Counted from the stretch's first letter, positions 45,232 through 54,470 are shown. The stretch is DNA of 64,000 nucleotides from Alkalicoccus halolimnae (GCF_008014775.2 NZ_CP144914.1:2418001-2482000), one strand, 5' to 3'. Translations and numbers: made by a program. Notes: a model not told the origin generated them from the sequence alone.

Positions 45232-46029
45232 ATGGCACAGTCGGAAACAATTGAGGTGGAAATCACCGGACAGACAGGAAGATTGAAACTGAACAGACCG
45301 GATCATGGAAACGGCATTACGCTCCAGCTTGCCAAGGAACTAGCCGCGGTCACCACGGACTGGGAAAAAGATGAAGCCATTCAGCTTGTAATCCTTGAAG
45401 CAAACGGAAAGCACTTCTCTGTTGGAGGTGATTTAGCTTCCTTTGCGGAGCATGGAAATAAAGTCGGTGAGCACTTAAAAGAAGTAATTGGTTATTTTCA
45501 CGAGGCAATTATGAATCTTGTAAAAATGAAAAAGCCTGTTATCGCTGAAGTAAAGGGAACTGCCGCCGGCGGCGGACTGGGTTTTGTCTGCGCTGCGGAT
45601 ATCGTCTATGCAACGGAATCATCTCGCTTTCTGATGGCTTATACGAAAGCCGGACTCACTCCGGACGGAGGATCGAGCTTTTTTCTGCCGAAACTCGTCG
45701 GAAAGAAAAAAGCGGCGGAGCTGACGCTCTTAAATCGGATGTTGACCGGACAGGAAGCGGAAGCTGTGGGCCTGATCACAAAAGCCGTGAGTGAAGACAA
45801 CTGGGAAGAAGAAATCCAGGCGCTGGAAAAAGCATTTACCGAGGGCGCCTACCTTGCTGCCGGAAAAGCAAAAAGCTTATTAAACCGCGGTGATATTACA
45901 GAGCTGCAGAAGCACCTGGAGGCAGAAAAGCTCACCCTATGTGAACAAATAGGCCAGCCGGAAGGTATGGAAGGCATTGAGGCCTTTCTCGAGAAACGTA
46001 AGCCTTCGTTTCCCCGCTTCCATAATTAA
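45232..46029 (+). CDS. Enoyl-CoA hydratase/isomerase family protein
   Basis: 265 residues of the crotonase fold. The acyl-CoA-binding segment HFSVGGDLASFAEHG and the oxyanion-hole segment KPVIAEVKGTAAGGGLGFVCAAD are both intact. SRFLMAYTKAGLTPDGGSSFFLPKLVG carries the usual LxPDxGxS motif of the second catalytic loop, with Asp where hydratases have Glu, as in isomerase-type or PaaG-like members. The precise reaction is open. AGGA lies about 10 nt before ATG 45232. A strong terminator follows. Confidence 0.88.
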   Translation: MAQSETIEVEITGQTGRLKLNRPDHGNGITLQLAKELAAVTTDWEKDEAIQLVILEANGKHFSVGGDLASFAEHGNKVGEHLKEVIGYFHEAIMNLVKMKKPVIAEVKGTAAGGGLGFVCAADIVYATESSRFLMAYTKAGLTPDGGSSFFLPKLVGKKKAAELTLLNRMLTGQEAEAVGLITKAVSEDNWEEEIQALEKAFTEGAYLAAGKAKSLLNRGDITELQKHLEAEKLTLCEQIGQPEGMEGIEAFLEKRKPSFPRFHN

Positions 46030-46078
46030 AAAAGCAGAGCGCTGAAGAATACCTCATTCCTCAGCGCTCTGCTTTTAT
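46029..46078 (+). terminator. Terminator of enoyl-CoA hydratase gene
   Basis: AAAGCAGAGCGCTGA pairs with TCAGCGCTCTGCTTT; T-rich after. Confidence 0.88.
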
Positions 46079-46293
46079 TAGTTTAGTTATGTAGTTATTT
46101 TTTAATGCTATAACTCTCAAATGTTCCTATTTTTAAATATCACACCATATGTAAGTACCTAAACGCTGATTGCCGATATCGATCTCTCTACTTCTATTAT
46201 ACCGCTCTTTTTAAAAAATATATAGACTACTCTTTTTATCATATCTATCTTATACTATGCTGACCAAATCTAAAAATACAGAGGTTGAGCATT

Positions 46294-46709
46294 ATGAATG
46301 CCAATAAAGATATATTGGATAATGGTCCTTTTTTCACGGTACGAAAGCAGAGCTGAAAGTAGGCGGGTTATTAGAAGCGCAGCATTTGTCCAATTACCAG
46401 GATAAAAAATCTAATTATATTTACTTCACGGCAACGCTGGATGCGGCTAAATGGGGTGCTGAATTAGCCGCATCTGAATTAAAAGAAAGAATTTACATTG
46501 TTGAACCAACAGGTGAATTTGAAAATGACCCGAACTTGACTGATAAAAGATTTCCCGGTAACCCGACACGTTCTTACCGGTCTAAATCGCCTTTGAAAAT
46601 AATAGCTGAATTAAGTTCCTGGGAAAGACATACTGACGAAGAAATAAATCATATGCTTACATCTTTAGAAAAATTACGCGCAGAAAGAAAAGATGTCATA
46701 TATGATTAA
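46294..46709 (+). pseudogene. arr: Rifampin ADP-ribosyltransferase (Arr), single frameshift
   Basis: ATG 46294 gives MNANKDILDNGPFF. One T added to the six-T run at 46326-46336 would continue HGTKAELKVGGLLEAQHLSN, joining the intact 107-codon frame YIYFTATLDAAKWGAELAAS...IYIVEPTGEFENDPNLTDKRFPGNPTRSYRSKSPL. These are the Arr family signatures; Arr inactivates rifampin by ADP-ribosylation. As read, the NAD-binding His (HGT) is out of frame with the rest, so the gene would be inactive. The simplest explanation is a homopolymer deletion, either real or from sequencing. Confidence 0.88.
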
Positions 46710-46874
46710 TCCTTAACCTCTGAGGAACCTGGCAGCATGACAATCGAAGCTTTTCATCAATTGGTGGAAAGCAGGGATGCTCCAGGATTGGCCCTGTTTG
46801 AATTTTAGTACAGGTTTTTTTCTGCTTTTGTTTTCGAATTCATTTTTCTCTCAAATATCTTCTGATAATGGAAC

Positions 46875-47165
46875 TCACGCGTCTTTTATCGTCTCCCATA
46901 TTAATTTGACTACAGTAATAATCAACAGGATAACAGAAAGAAGAAAAATATATATGAGCGGAGATCTAAACTGCGCAAGCACAGCATCCGCCGTATGCAT
47001 GTCGCTGCAAGTGGCCGCATTGTCCGGCGTGAATACAAACATGGACCGGCATTCTTCTATGGGCAGAACAGCCATTTGATTAATGAAAAAGGAGAGAAAT
47101 CCTCCTAAAACAGCGGATACAGCAAACAAAAAAACGACCGTGCCTATGTATATACCTTTCGTCAT
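46875..47165 (-). CDS. Small two-helix membrane protein
   Basis: 96 residues: helix at about 5-30, an outer loop with two cysteines (EECRS, ATCSD) and a helix at about 70-92. AGGAGG precedes the ATG. The two loop cysteines could form a disulfide. Family not recognised. Confidence 0.65.
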   Translation of the reverse strand: MTKGIYIGTVVFLFAVSAVLGGFLSFFINQMAVLPIEECRSMFVFTPDNAATCSDMHTADAVLAQFRSPLIYIFLLSVILLIITVVKLIWETIKDA

Positions 47166-47217
47166 TTCAGCCTCCTGAGTTGTGAATGCGTCGTTATATT
47201 CGAAGTTTCCTTTTTAA

Positions 47218-47245
47218 TTGGCTGCCGTGAAAATAAAGTAGATAA
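47218..47245 (+). repeat. Solo family B terminus
   Basis: 'gtgaaaataaagtagataa' matches the ends of the copies at 4634, 58110 and 60655, without the repeat body. Confidence 0.5.
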
Positions 47246-47319
47246 TGCGATGAGAGATATAGCCAAGTATTCATTATATCTATTTAATTATTAAAAAAAT
47301 GATTTGATTGGTGGGTAGA

Positions 47320-47664
47320 ATGGACGAATATATTCGCTTAATAAATAAATCCGAAGACTATATTGAAAAAAATCTAAGCCAAAAAATTTCACTGGATGAT
47401 CTAGCACTTAACGCAAATATGTCTAAGTATCATTTCCATCGTATATTTAGTAAATATAGTGAGGAGACTGTCAAACAATTTATTACGAGAATAAAGATAG
47501 AACGGTCTGGAATATTCCTTGCTGTCCGCAAAGATTTAAGTATCACAGATATTGCCTTTCGATATGGCTACAATGATGTAAGTACCTACAATAAAGCATT
47601 CAAAAAGCATACAGGGATGTCTCCATTAGAATTTAGAAAAGCAAGAAACGACAAGAATTCATAA
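47320..47664 (+). CDS. AraC-family DNA-binding protein, HTH part only
   Basis: 114 residues holding the two AraC helix-turn-helix motifs: ISLDDLALNANMSKYHFHRIFSKYSEETVKQFI and LSITDIAFRYGYNDVSTYNKAFKKHTGMSPLEFRK. Usual AraC regulators of this group (Rob/GyrI type) carry a C-terminal effector domain, which here is a separate gene 39 nt downstream. The ATG at 47320 follows GGTGGG. Confidence 0.88.
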   Translation: MDEYIRLINKSEDYIEKNLSQKISLDDLALNANMSKYHFHRIFSKYSEETVKQFITRIKIERSGIFLAVRKDLSITDIAFRYGYNDVSTYNKAFKKHTGMSPLEFRKARNDKNS

Positions 47665-47702
47665 ACATTCTTCGCTAAAATAAAATCAAAGGAGGTGATT
47701 TT

Positions 47703-48191
47703 GTGGAAAAGCCAATGATTACCGTAGAAAATTATGAAGTGGAAGTCATATATATACGCTTCAAAGGCTCTTACACAGAGTTTAGAAAAAACAGTCGCAA
47801 GATGTTCAATGAACTTTTCAAATACGCAAAAAAATACAATTTAATAAGAGAAAATCACACAAAAGTAATGACTATATACCATGACAATCCATTCATAACA
47901 GACTCTAAAAATTTGCGAACTAGTGTCGCAATGACTGTGCCCTCCAATACCACAATAGTAGAAGAAGGTAAAATTGGTACGATGAAGTTTGGTGGGAAAT
48001 ATGTTGTATTACATTTTGAGCTGAGTATAGGTGAGTATGAAAAGGCTTGGAAGTATGCTTATTCAGATTGGTTACTGAAAAATGATAAATATACTCCCAG
48101 AGATTCATTTCCATTTGAATTATATGTTACCGAGCCACCTGAAGATTATAAAAAAAAGAGTAAGACAGACATCTATATACCAATAGAATAA
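47703..48191 (+). CDS. GyrI-like small-molecule-binding domain protein
   Basis: 162 residues, GyrI/effector-binding fold: an N-terminal beta strand (EVEVIYIRFKGSYTEF), then YHDNPFITDSKNLRTSVAMTVP and a C-terminal ELYVTEPPED. Such domains usually follow an AraC HTH within one protein. Here it starts separately at GTG 47703 with AGGAGGTGA at ideal spacing, so this is a genuine two-gene arrangement. The two products probably act together to sense a ligand, perhaps a drug, for a transporter nearby. Confidence 0.82.
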   Translation: MEKPMITVENYEVEVIYIRFKGSYTEFRKNSRKMFNELFKYAKKYNLIRENHTKVMTIYHDNPFITDSKNLRTSVAMTVPSNTTIVEEGKIGTMKFGGKYVVLHFELSIGEYEKAWKYAYSDWLLKNDKYTPRDSFPFELYVTEPPEDYKKKSKTDIYIPIE

Positions 48192-48483
48192 GAACATAAA
48201 TTATCTTTCACTAACGGGTGTCATCAATTGTACAAGCCAATATTATAAAAGCGGAACTTCTTAATTACGGGAGTTCGATTTTTTAAATCAAATAGCATCG
48301 TTAAATTCTAACACAGTCAAATGAAAAAACTATGAATGACATCCCTTTAGGAGTATGATTCATAGTTCCTTAAGTTACTAAAATGAATGAGCACATCACT
48401 TTTACTTTGGATTCTGTTTGATGATTACCAACGCACTTATCGCAGCGGATAATCTTTGATTTCGCTCCTGACAAGGGAGGAAC
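48192..48483. terminator. Gap with two hairpins
   Basis: GAACT and AGTTC with a T run near 48253-48289, after the GyrI gene. A longer AACTATGAAT...ATTCATAGTT hairpin sits at 48328-48369. Confidence 0.6.
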
Positions 48484-49233
48484 TTACGTTAATTGGCGCT
48501 TAAATACCTGAGTGGAAATGATATAAGCGACGATCATAATACCGATACACCAGGCAAGCGCTGCCCAGATATCGTTGTTAACAGCCCCGTCATTCAATAT
48601 GGCACGGATGGAATTTACGATAGAAGTCACAGGCTGGTTCTCAGCGAACACACCGACAATTTTGGGCATGGTTTCGGTGGGAACAAAAGCCGAACTGATA
48701 AACGGCAAGAAAATTAACGGGTACGAATAGGCTGTCGCCCCCTCCATAGACTTTGCGGTCAATCCGGGAATGACAGCAAGCCATGTTAACGCCAGCATAA
48801 ACAATCCGAGTATAGCAGCCACACCGAGCCAGCCGACGAGGTCAGCGTTAGAACGAAAGCCCATCAAAAGTGCGGCAAAGATAACCACCACGACAGCAAG
48901 GGCGTTGGAAACAAGTGAAGTCACCACGTGGGCCCATAATACGGATGAACGTTTAATGGGCATCGTAATGAAACGCGCCATCAGCCCGCTCTTTACATCG
49001 TTAAACAGCCGTAAAGAAGTATAAGCAACACCGGAAGCTATCGTAATCAGCAGGATTCCCGGCAATAAATAATTAACGTAGTTGTCCGTGCCTGTTTCTA
49101 TGGCGCCGCCAAAGACGTAAACAAACAGCAGCAGTATCATAATCGGCGTAACCGCCACCGTGATAATCGTATCGGGACTGCGCATAATATTGCGCATTAA
49201 CCGCCCTAATAATACTCTTATTTTGCTTTTCAT
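48484..49233 (-). CDS. ABC-2 type transporter permease
   Basis: 249 residues with six predicted membrane segments and the ABC-2 domain pattern (VNYLLPGILLITIASGVAY, RFITMPIKRSSVLWAH). It resembles the DrrB/daunorubicin-resistance type permeases. It starts directly after the ATPase stop (TAA then ATG), so the two form one exporter. It belongs to the PadR-DUF1048-ATPase-permease operon. Confidence 0.88.
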   Translation of the reverse strand: MKSKIRVLLGRLMRNIMRSPDTIITVAVTPIMILLLFVYVFGGAIETGTDNYVNYLLPGILLITIASGVAYTSLRLFNDVKSGLMARFITMPIKRSSVLWAHVVTSLVSNALAVVVVIFAALLMGFRSNADLVGWLGVAAILGLFMLALTWLAVIPGLTAKSMEGATAYSYPLIFLPFISSAFVPTETMPKIVGVFAENQPVTSIVNSIRAILNDGAVNNDIWAALAWCIGIMIVAYIISTQVFKRQLT

Positions 49234-49995
49234 TTACACCTTCTCCCTCCTGCCGACTATCGCCAGAAAAATTTCTTCCAATGTCGGTTGTTTTTCGATG
49301 TATTCCACTTTCGATGGCGGAAACATTTCTTTCAGTTCGGTGAGAGTCCCGGTTGTAATGATTTCCCCTCCATGCAGAATGCCGATACGGTCCGACAATT
49401 GTTCTGCTTCTTCAAGGTATTGAGTCGTCAGCAGGATAGTGGTTCCACCGCCAGCAAGTTCCTTAACAGTATCCCATACTTCCATTCGCGATTCGGGATC
49501 AAGGCCAGTTGTCGGTTCATCGAGAAAAATGACCGCCGGCGTCCCGATTAAACTCATGGCAATGTCCAGCCGGCGTTTCATCCCCCCGGAATAATTTTCT
49601 GCCCGGCGGTTTGCTGCATCGGCCAGACTGAATCGTGCAAGCATGTCGTCTGCAACGTGATCCGGATTGGCAGCTCCCCGCAGCTTAGCAATCATCAGCA
49701 GATTCTCCCTTCCAGTAAGGATTCCATCCAATGCTACGAACTGTCCTGTCAGGCTGATGTTCTGACGCACTAGATCGGATTGACGCTGGACGTCAAAGCC
49801 GCAGATGCCTGCTTTTCCATCATCTTGCTTCATCAGCGTTGAGAGAATGTTGACTATTGTAGTCTTGCCCGATCCATTTGCTCCCAGCAGTGCGAAAATT
49901 TCACCACGCTGTACCTCGAGGTTCACACCTTTTAAGGCTTCATTGTCTTTAAAGGATTTTTTTAACCCGCTTACAGAGATAACCGAATTTTTCAT
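49234..49995 (-). CDS. ABC transporter ATP-binding protein, DrrA-like
   Basis: 253 residues with Walker A GANGSGKTT, signature YSGGMKRRLDIA, Walker B VIFLDEPTTGLD and switch-His segment LLTTQY (Gln in place of the usual His). The LTGREN(LLM) block is typical of daunorubicin-type exporter ATPases. It powers the adjacent permease to export a hydrophobic compound or drug. AAGGAGG precedes the ATG. An operator-like palindrome lies 26-38 nt upstream. Confidence 0.92.
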   Translation of the reverse strand: MKNSVISVSGLKKSFKDNEALKGVNLEVQRGEIFALLGANGSGKTTIVNILSTLMKQDDGKAGICGFDVQRQSDLVRQNISLTGQFVALDGILTGRENLLMIAKLRGAANPDHVADDMLARFSLADAANRRAENYSGGMKRRLDIAMSLIGTPAVIFLDEPTTGLDPESRMEVWDTVKELAGGGTTILLTTQYLEEAEQLSDRIGILHGGEIITTGTLTELKEMFPPSKVEYIEKQPTLEEIFLAIVGRREKV

Positions 49996-50016
49996 ACCTT
50001 CCCCTCCTTTAACTAG

Positions 50017-50048
50017 TTATACTGATAATCTGTATTACTTACTACTGA
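50017..50048 (-). promoter_or_regulatory. PadR-type operator, copy 1
   Basis: ACTGATAATCTGT (50021-50033) with flanks TTATAC and ATTACTTACTACT matches 50945-50980 at almost every base. It lies upstream of the ABC genes within the operon. Confidence 0.6.
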
Positions 50049-50203
50049 AGTAAAAATATACTGAACAGCGGAGGTGGAAAATCAGGTTCGCAATCAGCCA
50101 TTCAGTCATCATCTATTTAATTTGCCTGTCTATATAGCTGTTCAACACTTTCTTCTGGTGCAGCAGTTTTTGCTGGCTTGTTTAATATTTTCGGTTTTTA
50201 CGA

Positions 50204-50542
50204 TTAGTCACGGTTGATCGTGTCATTTAACTCATCACGATACTTATCCTGCCACGTTTTAGAGTCTTTCACTATTTCGTCGCAGAAAGCGGCCACGTCA
50301 TTTCCCGTAAGATCAGTAACTTTCCTGCCTTCTGCAGCACCTTCTTCAAAGAGATCAAGAATATTATTGAAAATACGTTTCATGTCTTTCCAGTCGGTGA
50401 GACCACCTGAAGTCCATATATATTTTTTGATAGCGCTGTAAGCGTTGCGGTATTCAGCTGGAAGGCCATTTGCACGCGCCTCCATTGCCTTCCATTCCCG
50501 TTTCTCGTTACGGCTTCCAGTAATTTTTTCAAAAATATTCAT
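50204..50542 (-). CDS. DUF1048 protein
   Basis: 112 residues matching DUF1048, a small helical protein commonly encoded between PadR regulators and ABC exporters: [28 protein letters not shown] and [30 protein letters not shown]. Function not established. AGGAG precedes the ATG. 14 nt after PadR. Confidence 0.88.
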   Translation of the reverse strand: MNIFEKITGSRNEKREWKAMEARANGLPAEYRNAYSAIKKYIWTSGGLTDWKDMKRIFNNILDLFEEGAAEGRKVTDLTGNDVAAFCDEIVKDSKTWQDKYRDELNDTINRD

Positions 50543-50556
50543 ATTAATTCTCCTTT

Positions 50557-50883
50557 TTATCTTATTTTGTTTTTGAGCTCGTTAATTTTACCGGAAATAA
50601 ATTCCCATTTTTCCCAAAATATCTTCAGCTGCTCTTCCCCAGCTGCGGTGAGCGTGTAAAATTTTCTCGGCGGTCCCTTCGTGGATACCTTTTTCTCTAT
50701 ATCGACAAGATTCTTTTTTTCCAGCCGCATCGTAATCGTATAAACAGTACCTTCCACAACCTCTGTGAAGCCCATGTCGCGCAGCTTCTGCGTGATTTCA
50801 TAGCCGTAAGTTTCCCCTCGGCTGATGATCTCGAGCACACAACCTTCAAGCACACCTTTCAACATTTCTGTAGTATTCTCCAA
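50557..50883 (-). CDS. PadR-family transcriptional regulator
   Basis: 108 residues. The winged helix has [23 protein letters not shown] and [20 protein letters not shown], with a wing [14 protein letters not shown]. Typical of PadR-s1 repressors of drug exporters. TTG start with GGAGGAAG. It should bind the palindrome ACAGATAATCTGT at 50949-50961 and repress its own operon. Confidence 0.9.
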   Translation of the reverse strand: MENTTEMLKGVLEGCVLEIISRGETYGYEITQKLRDMGFTEVVEGTVYTITMRLEKKNLVDIEKKVSTKGPPRKFYTLTAAGEEQLKIFWEKWEFISGKINELKNKIR

Positions 50884-50944
50884 ATTTCTTCCTCCTCCCA
50901 GTTGAATTTCATGATGTTTTCATTCATCTGTTATCAGTATTTTG

Positions 50945-50980
50945 TTATACAGATAATCTGTAATACTTATTACTACTATA
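50945..50980 (-). promoter_or_regulatory. PadR-type operator, copy 2
   Basis: The palindrome ACAGATAATCTGT (50949-50961) with flanks TTATAC and AATACTTATTACTA. Same string as at 50017-50048 apart from a few bases. Confidence 0.65.
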
Positions 50981-51492
50981 TAGTATCGCATAGTACCGTT
51001 ATTGTCAAGAAGACTGGTTTCTTTTTTAAATTTCTTGATCCATATAATACTAATAAATTCTAATATTAAAATTGAGCAGTTTCTTTAGTTATTTGAATCA
51101 ATTTCATAAGTCGTTATAAGAAAAGGATTTCCGAACATGGTGAATGATTTCCACTTCAGACGGACGCTTTCCGCGGGGCTCGTCTTCAACTAATCCTTCC
51201 AGTGACGTACACTGGAAGAATGGATTTTCAGACTTCGCTTAATCCCGCCGGAGTAGCCGTCTGCCGTTTCAATCATCGGATTTCATATACGAATATTCAA
51301 ACTATAAATTGATAATATGTTCGTTAAAATAACTTGAAAGGTATATTATGCAATTGATTCATTTAAAAGGAATTTCTTTTTCACGTTCTCTTTTGTAAAC
51401 GACAGTCTTCGTGTCTGTGGGGACGCTTTCCAGGTTCAAGGGAGGGATAGTTGAAGGCTTTTCCGAAATATAATGACACGAGAAAAAAAGTT
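50981..51492. repeat. Family D/B repeat fragments
   Basis: At about 51150-51275: 'cagacggacgctttccgcgg' ... 'ccgtctgccgtttcaatcat'. The latter string recurs in reverse at 53743-53760. Another family B core ('ggggacgctttcc') occurs at 51419. No gene in the gap. Confidence 0.6.
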
Positions 51493-52752
51493 TTAGTTTA
51501 CTTCTATTTGTCTAAGTTCATCCGGTTGATAATAGGCGCTTTTTGTGGATGGCAGGCTGAAAATGCATAATGTCACCGAAACGATTACCATCACCATCGC
51601 TCCTGCTATGACCGCAGCTGCAATGGAAAATATCTGTGCAAGAAGCCCTATCACTATGGTAGTTACTATGACTAGTGCTGCCTGGATCAATTCGTACAAG
51701 CTTCCTATTCTTCCCATAATCTCTACAGGAATGTTGTTCTGATAAAAGGTAAGGAAACCAGTATTTGTAAAGGCGAGAAAGAAGGCAAGCATGAAAAATC
51801 CGCATGCAGCTATGAGAAACGAATTTGAAAATGCGTAGATGAGGTAACCGATAGAAACCAATACGGCCCCTGGTCCAATTAAATAGGAAGTAGCAATCTT
51901 TTTTACGAGAAGTGTGTTAAGAAGCGCTCCAACAATAATACCCGCTCCTGCTATGCTTACTAAAAAGCCATAGTCACTGTCAGATAAATTCAGCACGTCC
52001 TTTGCAAAAGCAGCTTCCAGAGAATCGACGGCCGCCGTCATCACAATAACGGAACTGAACAAAAAATAGATAAGCATGATATAACCGTTCTTTCTACTGA
52101 AATTCCAGACCACTTGAAAATCTTTCTTTACTAATAGGAGTGACAACTTCTCCTCTTTTTTAAAGGAAAGTGAATGTTTATCGAGGTCAGGCATAAGCAA
52201 AGTAACTAAACCAGATAAAAACAAAGCAGCCGCATTAATGAATATAGCAGACTCGGGACTCCCAATAATAAAAAGTATTCCTGCAAGACCGGGTCCCAGA
52301 AGAAAAGCCCCTGAATCTATTAAACTTCGCAAAGAATTAAATTTCTTCCTTTGTTCAAAGGGGATTAGTTTTGTGATATAAACCATCGAGGTCGGGCTGA
52401 ACATGGAAGAAGCTATGTTAATCAAAAAGACGACAATATACATCATCCAGAGAGAAACTTCAAGAAGCCAAGGTAAAAACAGCAGGCAGACAGCTCTGAA
52501 AATATCCAGACCGACCATCAAGCTTCGTTTATTCCATCTATCAATCAAACTGCCTGACCAAAGATTAGTTACCAGCGCAGCTAGAGGAATAAGAATATAA
52601 AGAGCCGCTACGGCTAACGGAGATCCGGTGATGTCGAATACGAGTAAATTTAATGCAATTAAGTAAACCCAGGCACCTAAGTTGGACACCCCTATTCCCA
52701 GCAGTAAAATCAGCGGGTATTTCCACGATTCGAGAAAAAATTTGAATGTCAT
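51493..52752 (-). CDS. MFS transporter (DHA3/EntS-like), T-box regulated
   Basis: 419 residues with about 12 membrane segments. It has the MFS loop LWSGSLIDRWNKRSLMVGLDIFRA between helices 2 and 3, and resembles the antibiotic/siderophore export type (MFS_3). A T-box leader precedes it, so expression rises when a particular tRNA is uncharged. That suggests the substrate or role is tied to an amino acid, for example uptake or export of an amino acid or analogue. AGGAGG precedes the ATG. Confidence 0.88.
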   Translation of the reverse strand: MTFKFFLESWKYPLILLLGIGVSNLGAWVYLIALNLLVFDITGSPLAVAALYILIPLAALVTNLWSGSLIDRWNKRSLMVGLDIFRAVCLLFLPWLLEVSLWMMYIVVFLINIASSMFSPTSMVYITKLIPFEQRKKFNSLRSLIDSGAFLLGPGLAGILFIIGSPESAIFINAAALFLSGLVTLLMPDLDKHSLSFKKEEKLSLLLVKKDFQVVWNFSRKNGYIMLIYFLFSSVIVMTAAVDSLEAAFAKDVLNLSDSDYGFLVSIAGAGIIVGALLNTLLVKKIATSYLIGPGAVLVSIGYLIYAFSNSFLIAACGFFMLAFFLAFTNTGFLTFYQNNIPVEIMGRIGSLYELIQAALVIVTTIVIGLLAQIFSIAAAVIAGAMVMVIVSVTLCIFSLPSTKSAYYQPDELRQIEVN

Positions 52753-52787
52753 GGTGATCCCTCCTGAAGTTAATTTTGTTTTTAAAA

Positions 52788-53075
52788 CAAAAAAATCCCG
52801 CCCTCAAGACCTATTGTCTTGAGGACGAGATGTAATCATCGTGGTGCCACCCCAGTTTATTAATATGCAGTCATATTAATCTTTTCAGGTACGGCATCTA
52901 TATGCTTATACCCTGGCTCTGTAACGGGAGCTCCCGTTATACCATCCCCTTAAAAGGTTCCGATACAATGCTCAGAGGTTTGGTTCAATAAGAAATTCCC
53001 TGCTCCATTTCAGCTGGCGGAGCTCTCTGTGAAGACATTTTTTATTTACTCTTCTCATCAGCGCATATGTCAATC
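52788..53075 (-). ncRNA. T-box leader RNA
   Basis: On the minus strand the T-box core GGGGTGGCACCACG is present, followed by a terminator (CGTCCTCAAGAC with GTCTTGAGGGCGGG and a T run). Stem I shows GAAGAGTAAATAA, the AGAGAGC bulge and a 3' side TTATTGAACCAAACCTCTG. By comparison with glyQS-type leaders (GAAn-specifier-A) the specifier would be CAA (Gln), but AAC (Asn) or ACC (Thr) in the same loop cannot be excluded. Confidence 0.88.
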
Positions 53076-53337
53076 ATTTAACATTTTAAGATATTATAGC
53101 ATGATGTTCCATATAATGTATACTTGGATATTTTCATTATTAAAATAAACTTCTAAATATATATGTCGAATTTATTATTAATACATTAACTGTCTGTCAT
53201 CTTCGTTTCACTGGGGACGCTTTCCGCCTTCGATTTCCTGCTGTTTTCAAGGAAGTTACCTGTTTACATCGTGCTGATCATTATATTCAGGAAATGAGCA
53301 ACATATGATCATTTCCGAGCGTAAAGAATTTTGAACC
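53076..53337. other. Gap with family B fragment
   Basis: 'actggggacgctttccgcc' near 53211-53230; no gene. Confidence 0.5.
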
Positions 53338-53634
53338 TTACTTTCCGATCTCCTCTACCCATTCAAGCAGCCTCTTTTTCGGATAATAAACGCTGTTATT
53401 AATAACGATGTGCGGAATATCTTCGTGTTCCTTCGTTAGTGACTGCGCATCTTTTTTTTCAATTCCTAACGTATAATGAACATCTTTTTCATGAATAAGT
53501 TGCTTTTCATCTTGATCAGATAAATAGTCCATCATATTTTTGGAATTTGGATTATTAGAATTTTTCATTCCGTCTCCAATAAAATAGGCGGCTGCCGCCA
53601 ATCCTACAGCAAGCCAGAAAAAATCCAGTTCCAT
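53338..53634 (-). CDS. Small membrane-anchored protein, unknown
   Basis: 98 residues. One N-terminal hydrophobic segment (about 5-20), then a charged soluble part with IPHIVINNSVYYPKKRLLEWVEEIG. That end resembles small DNA-binding or excisionase-like C-termini, but not convincingly. GAGGATG precedes the ATG. Confidence 0.6.
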   Translation of the reverse strand: MELDFFWLAVGLAAAAYFIGDGMKNSNNPNSKNMMDYLSDQDEKQLIHEKDVHYTLGIEKKDAQSLTKEHEDIPHIVINNSVYYPKKRLLEWVEEIGK

Positions 53635-53813
53635 TGTTCATCCTCATTTCTTTTCTGTATTTTCTATTTTCAATTTAACATGAATTACCATCCGATTCCA
53701 TTTATCAACAAATAATACAACTATCCGTATATAAAGTCGGATGATTGAAACGGCAGACGGCGGCTCCAGCAGCGACGTATGAAAGGGATTCAAATAGTTA
53801 ACGAATTAAATTA

Positions 53814-54470
53814 TTATACTTTAGGTTTTTTAGATAATATTTCTAATGTACTGTGATAGTGGGGTTTTCCGTGGGTATTGTCTAAAAACTTCGAGCGGAC
53901 TAAGCTGATCGTTGTATAATCTTCCACTAAATCCTGCATCTCGCCTTGAGTGAAATAGTGATGGTACATGTTATTTTCCTCGTCGTAATATGTAAAATCA
54001 GCGACCTGCTTACACCTTTCTTTTGCTTTTTTGATACTTGGTTCTTCATTATCAAACACGTTTATATATATTAACCCGTCTTCTTTTAATCCCTTTTTCA
54101 GTTTAGTCATTATTTCATTCCTATCTTTTTCAGAGAAAAAGTTTAATACGTTGGATAGAATGATTAAGGAGTACTCGTCTTTTTGAACGTCGTATTCTCT
54201 AATATCAGCAGCCTCAGCTTTTATATTGAGATTATATTCTTCGGAAAGTTCCTGACATCTGCTTATGGCAGTCTTCGAGATATCTAAACCTTCTACCTCG
54301 TATCCCTGTTGAGCGAAATAAAGGGCATTTCTACCTTCTCCGATACCAACATCTAATACTTTCCCTTTTTTAGAGACGAAGGCCGTGTAGTTCAGCAGCA
54401 TGCTGTTCGGAGTAAATCCCCATAAATTATCGACACTTCTGTATTCTTTTTCCCAAACTTCGTGTTTCAT
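53814..54470 (-). CDS. Class I SAM-dependent methyltransferase (TehB-like)
   Basis: 218 residues with motif I VLDVGIGEGRNALYFAQ, the motif II Asp in VEGLDISKTAI, and ADIREYD and LIILSNVLNFF at motifs III-IV. It resembles the TehB/UbiE-like small-molecule methyltransferases. ATG 54470 with GGAGGG; the open extension upstream overlaps the GNAT stop region. It follows the acetyltransferase by 14 nt and is likely co-transcribed. Confidence 0.87.
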   Translation of the reverse strand: MKHEVWEKEYRSVDNLWGFTPNSMLLNYTAFVSKKGKVLDVGIGEGRNALYFAQQGYEVEGLDISKTAISRCQELSEEYNLNIKAEAADIREYDVQKDEYSLIILSNVLNFFSEKDRNEIMTKLKKGLKEDGLIYINVFDNEEPSIKKAKERCKQVADFTYYDEENNMYHHYFTQGEMQDLVEDYTTISLVRSKFLDNTHGKPHYHSTLEILSKKPKV

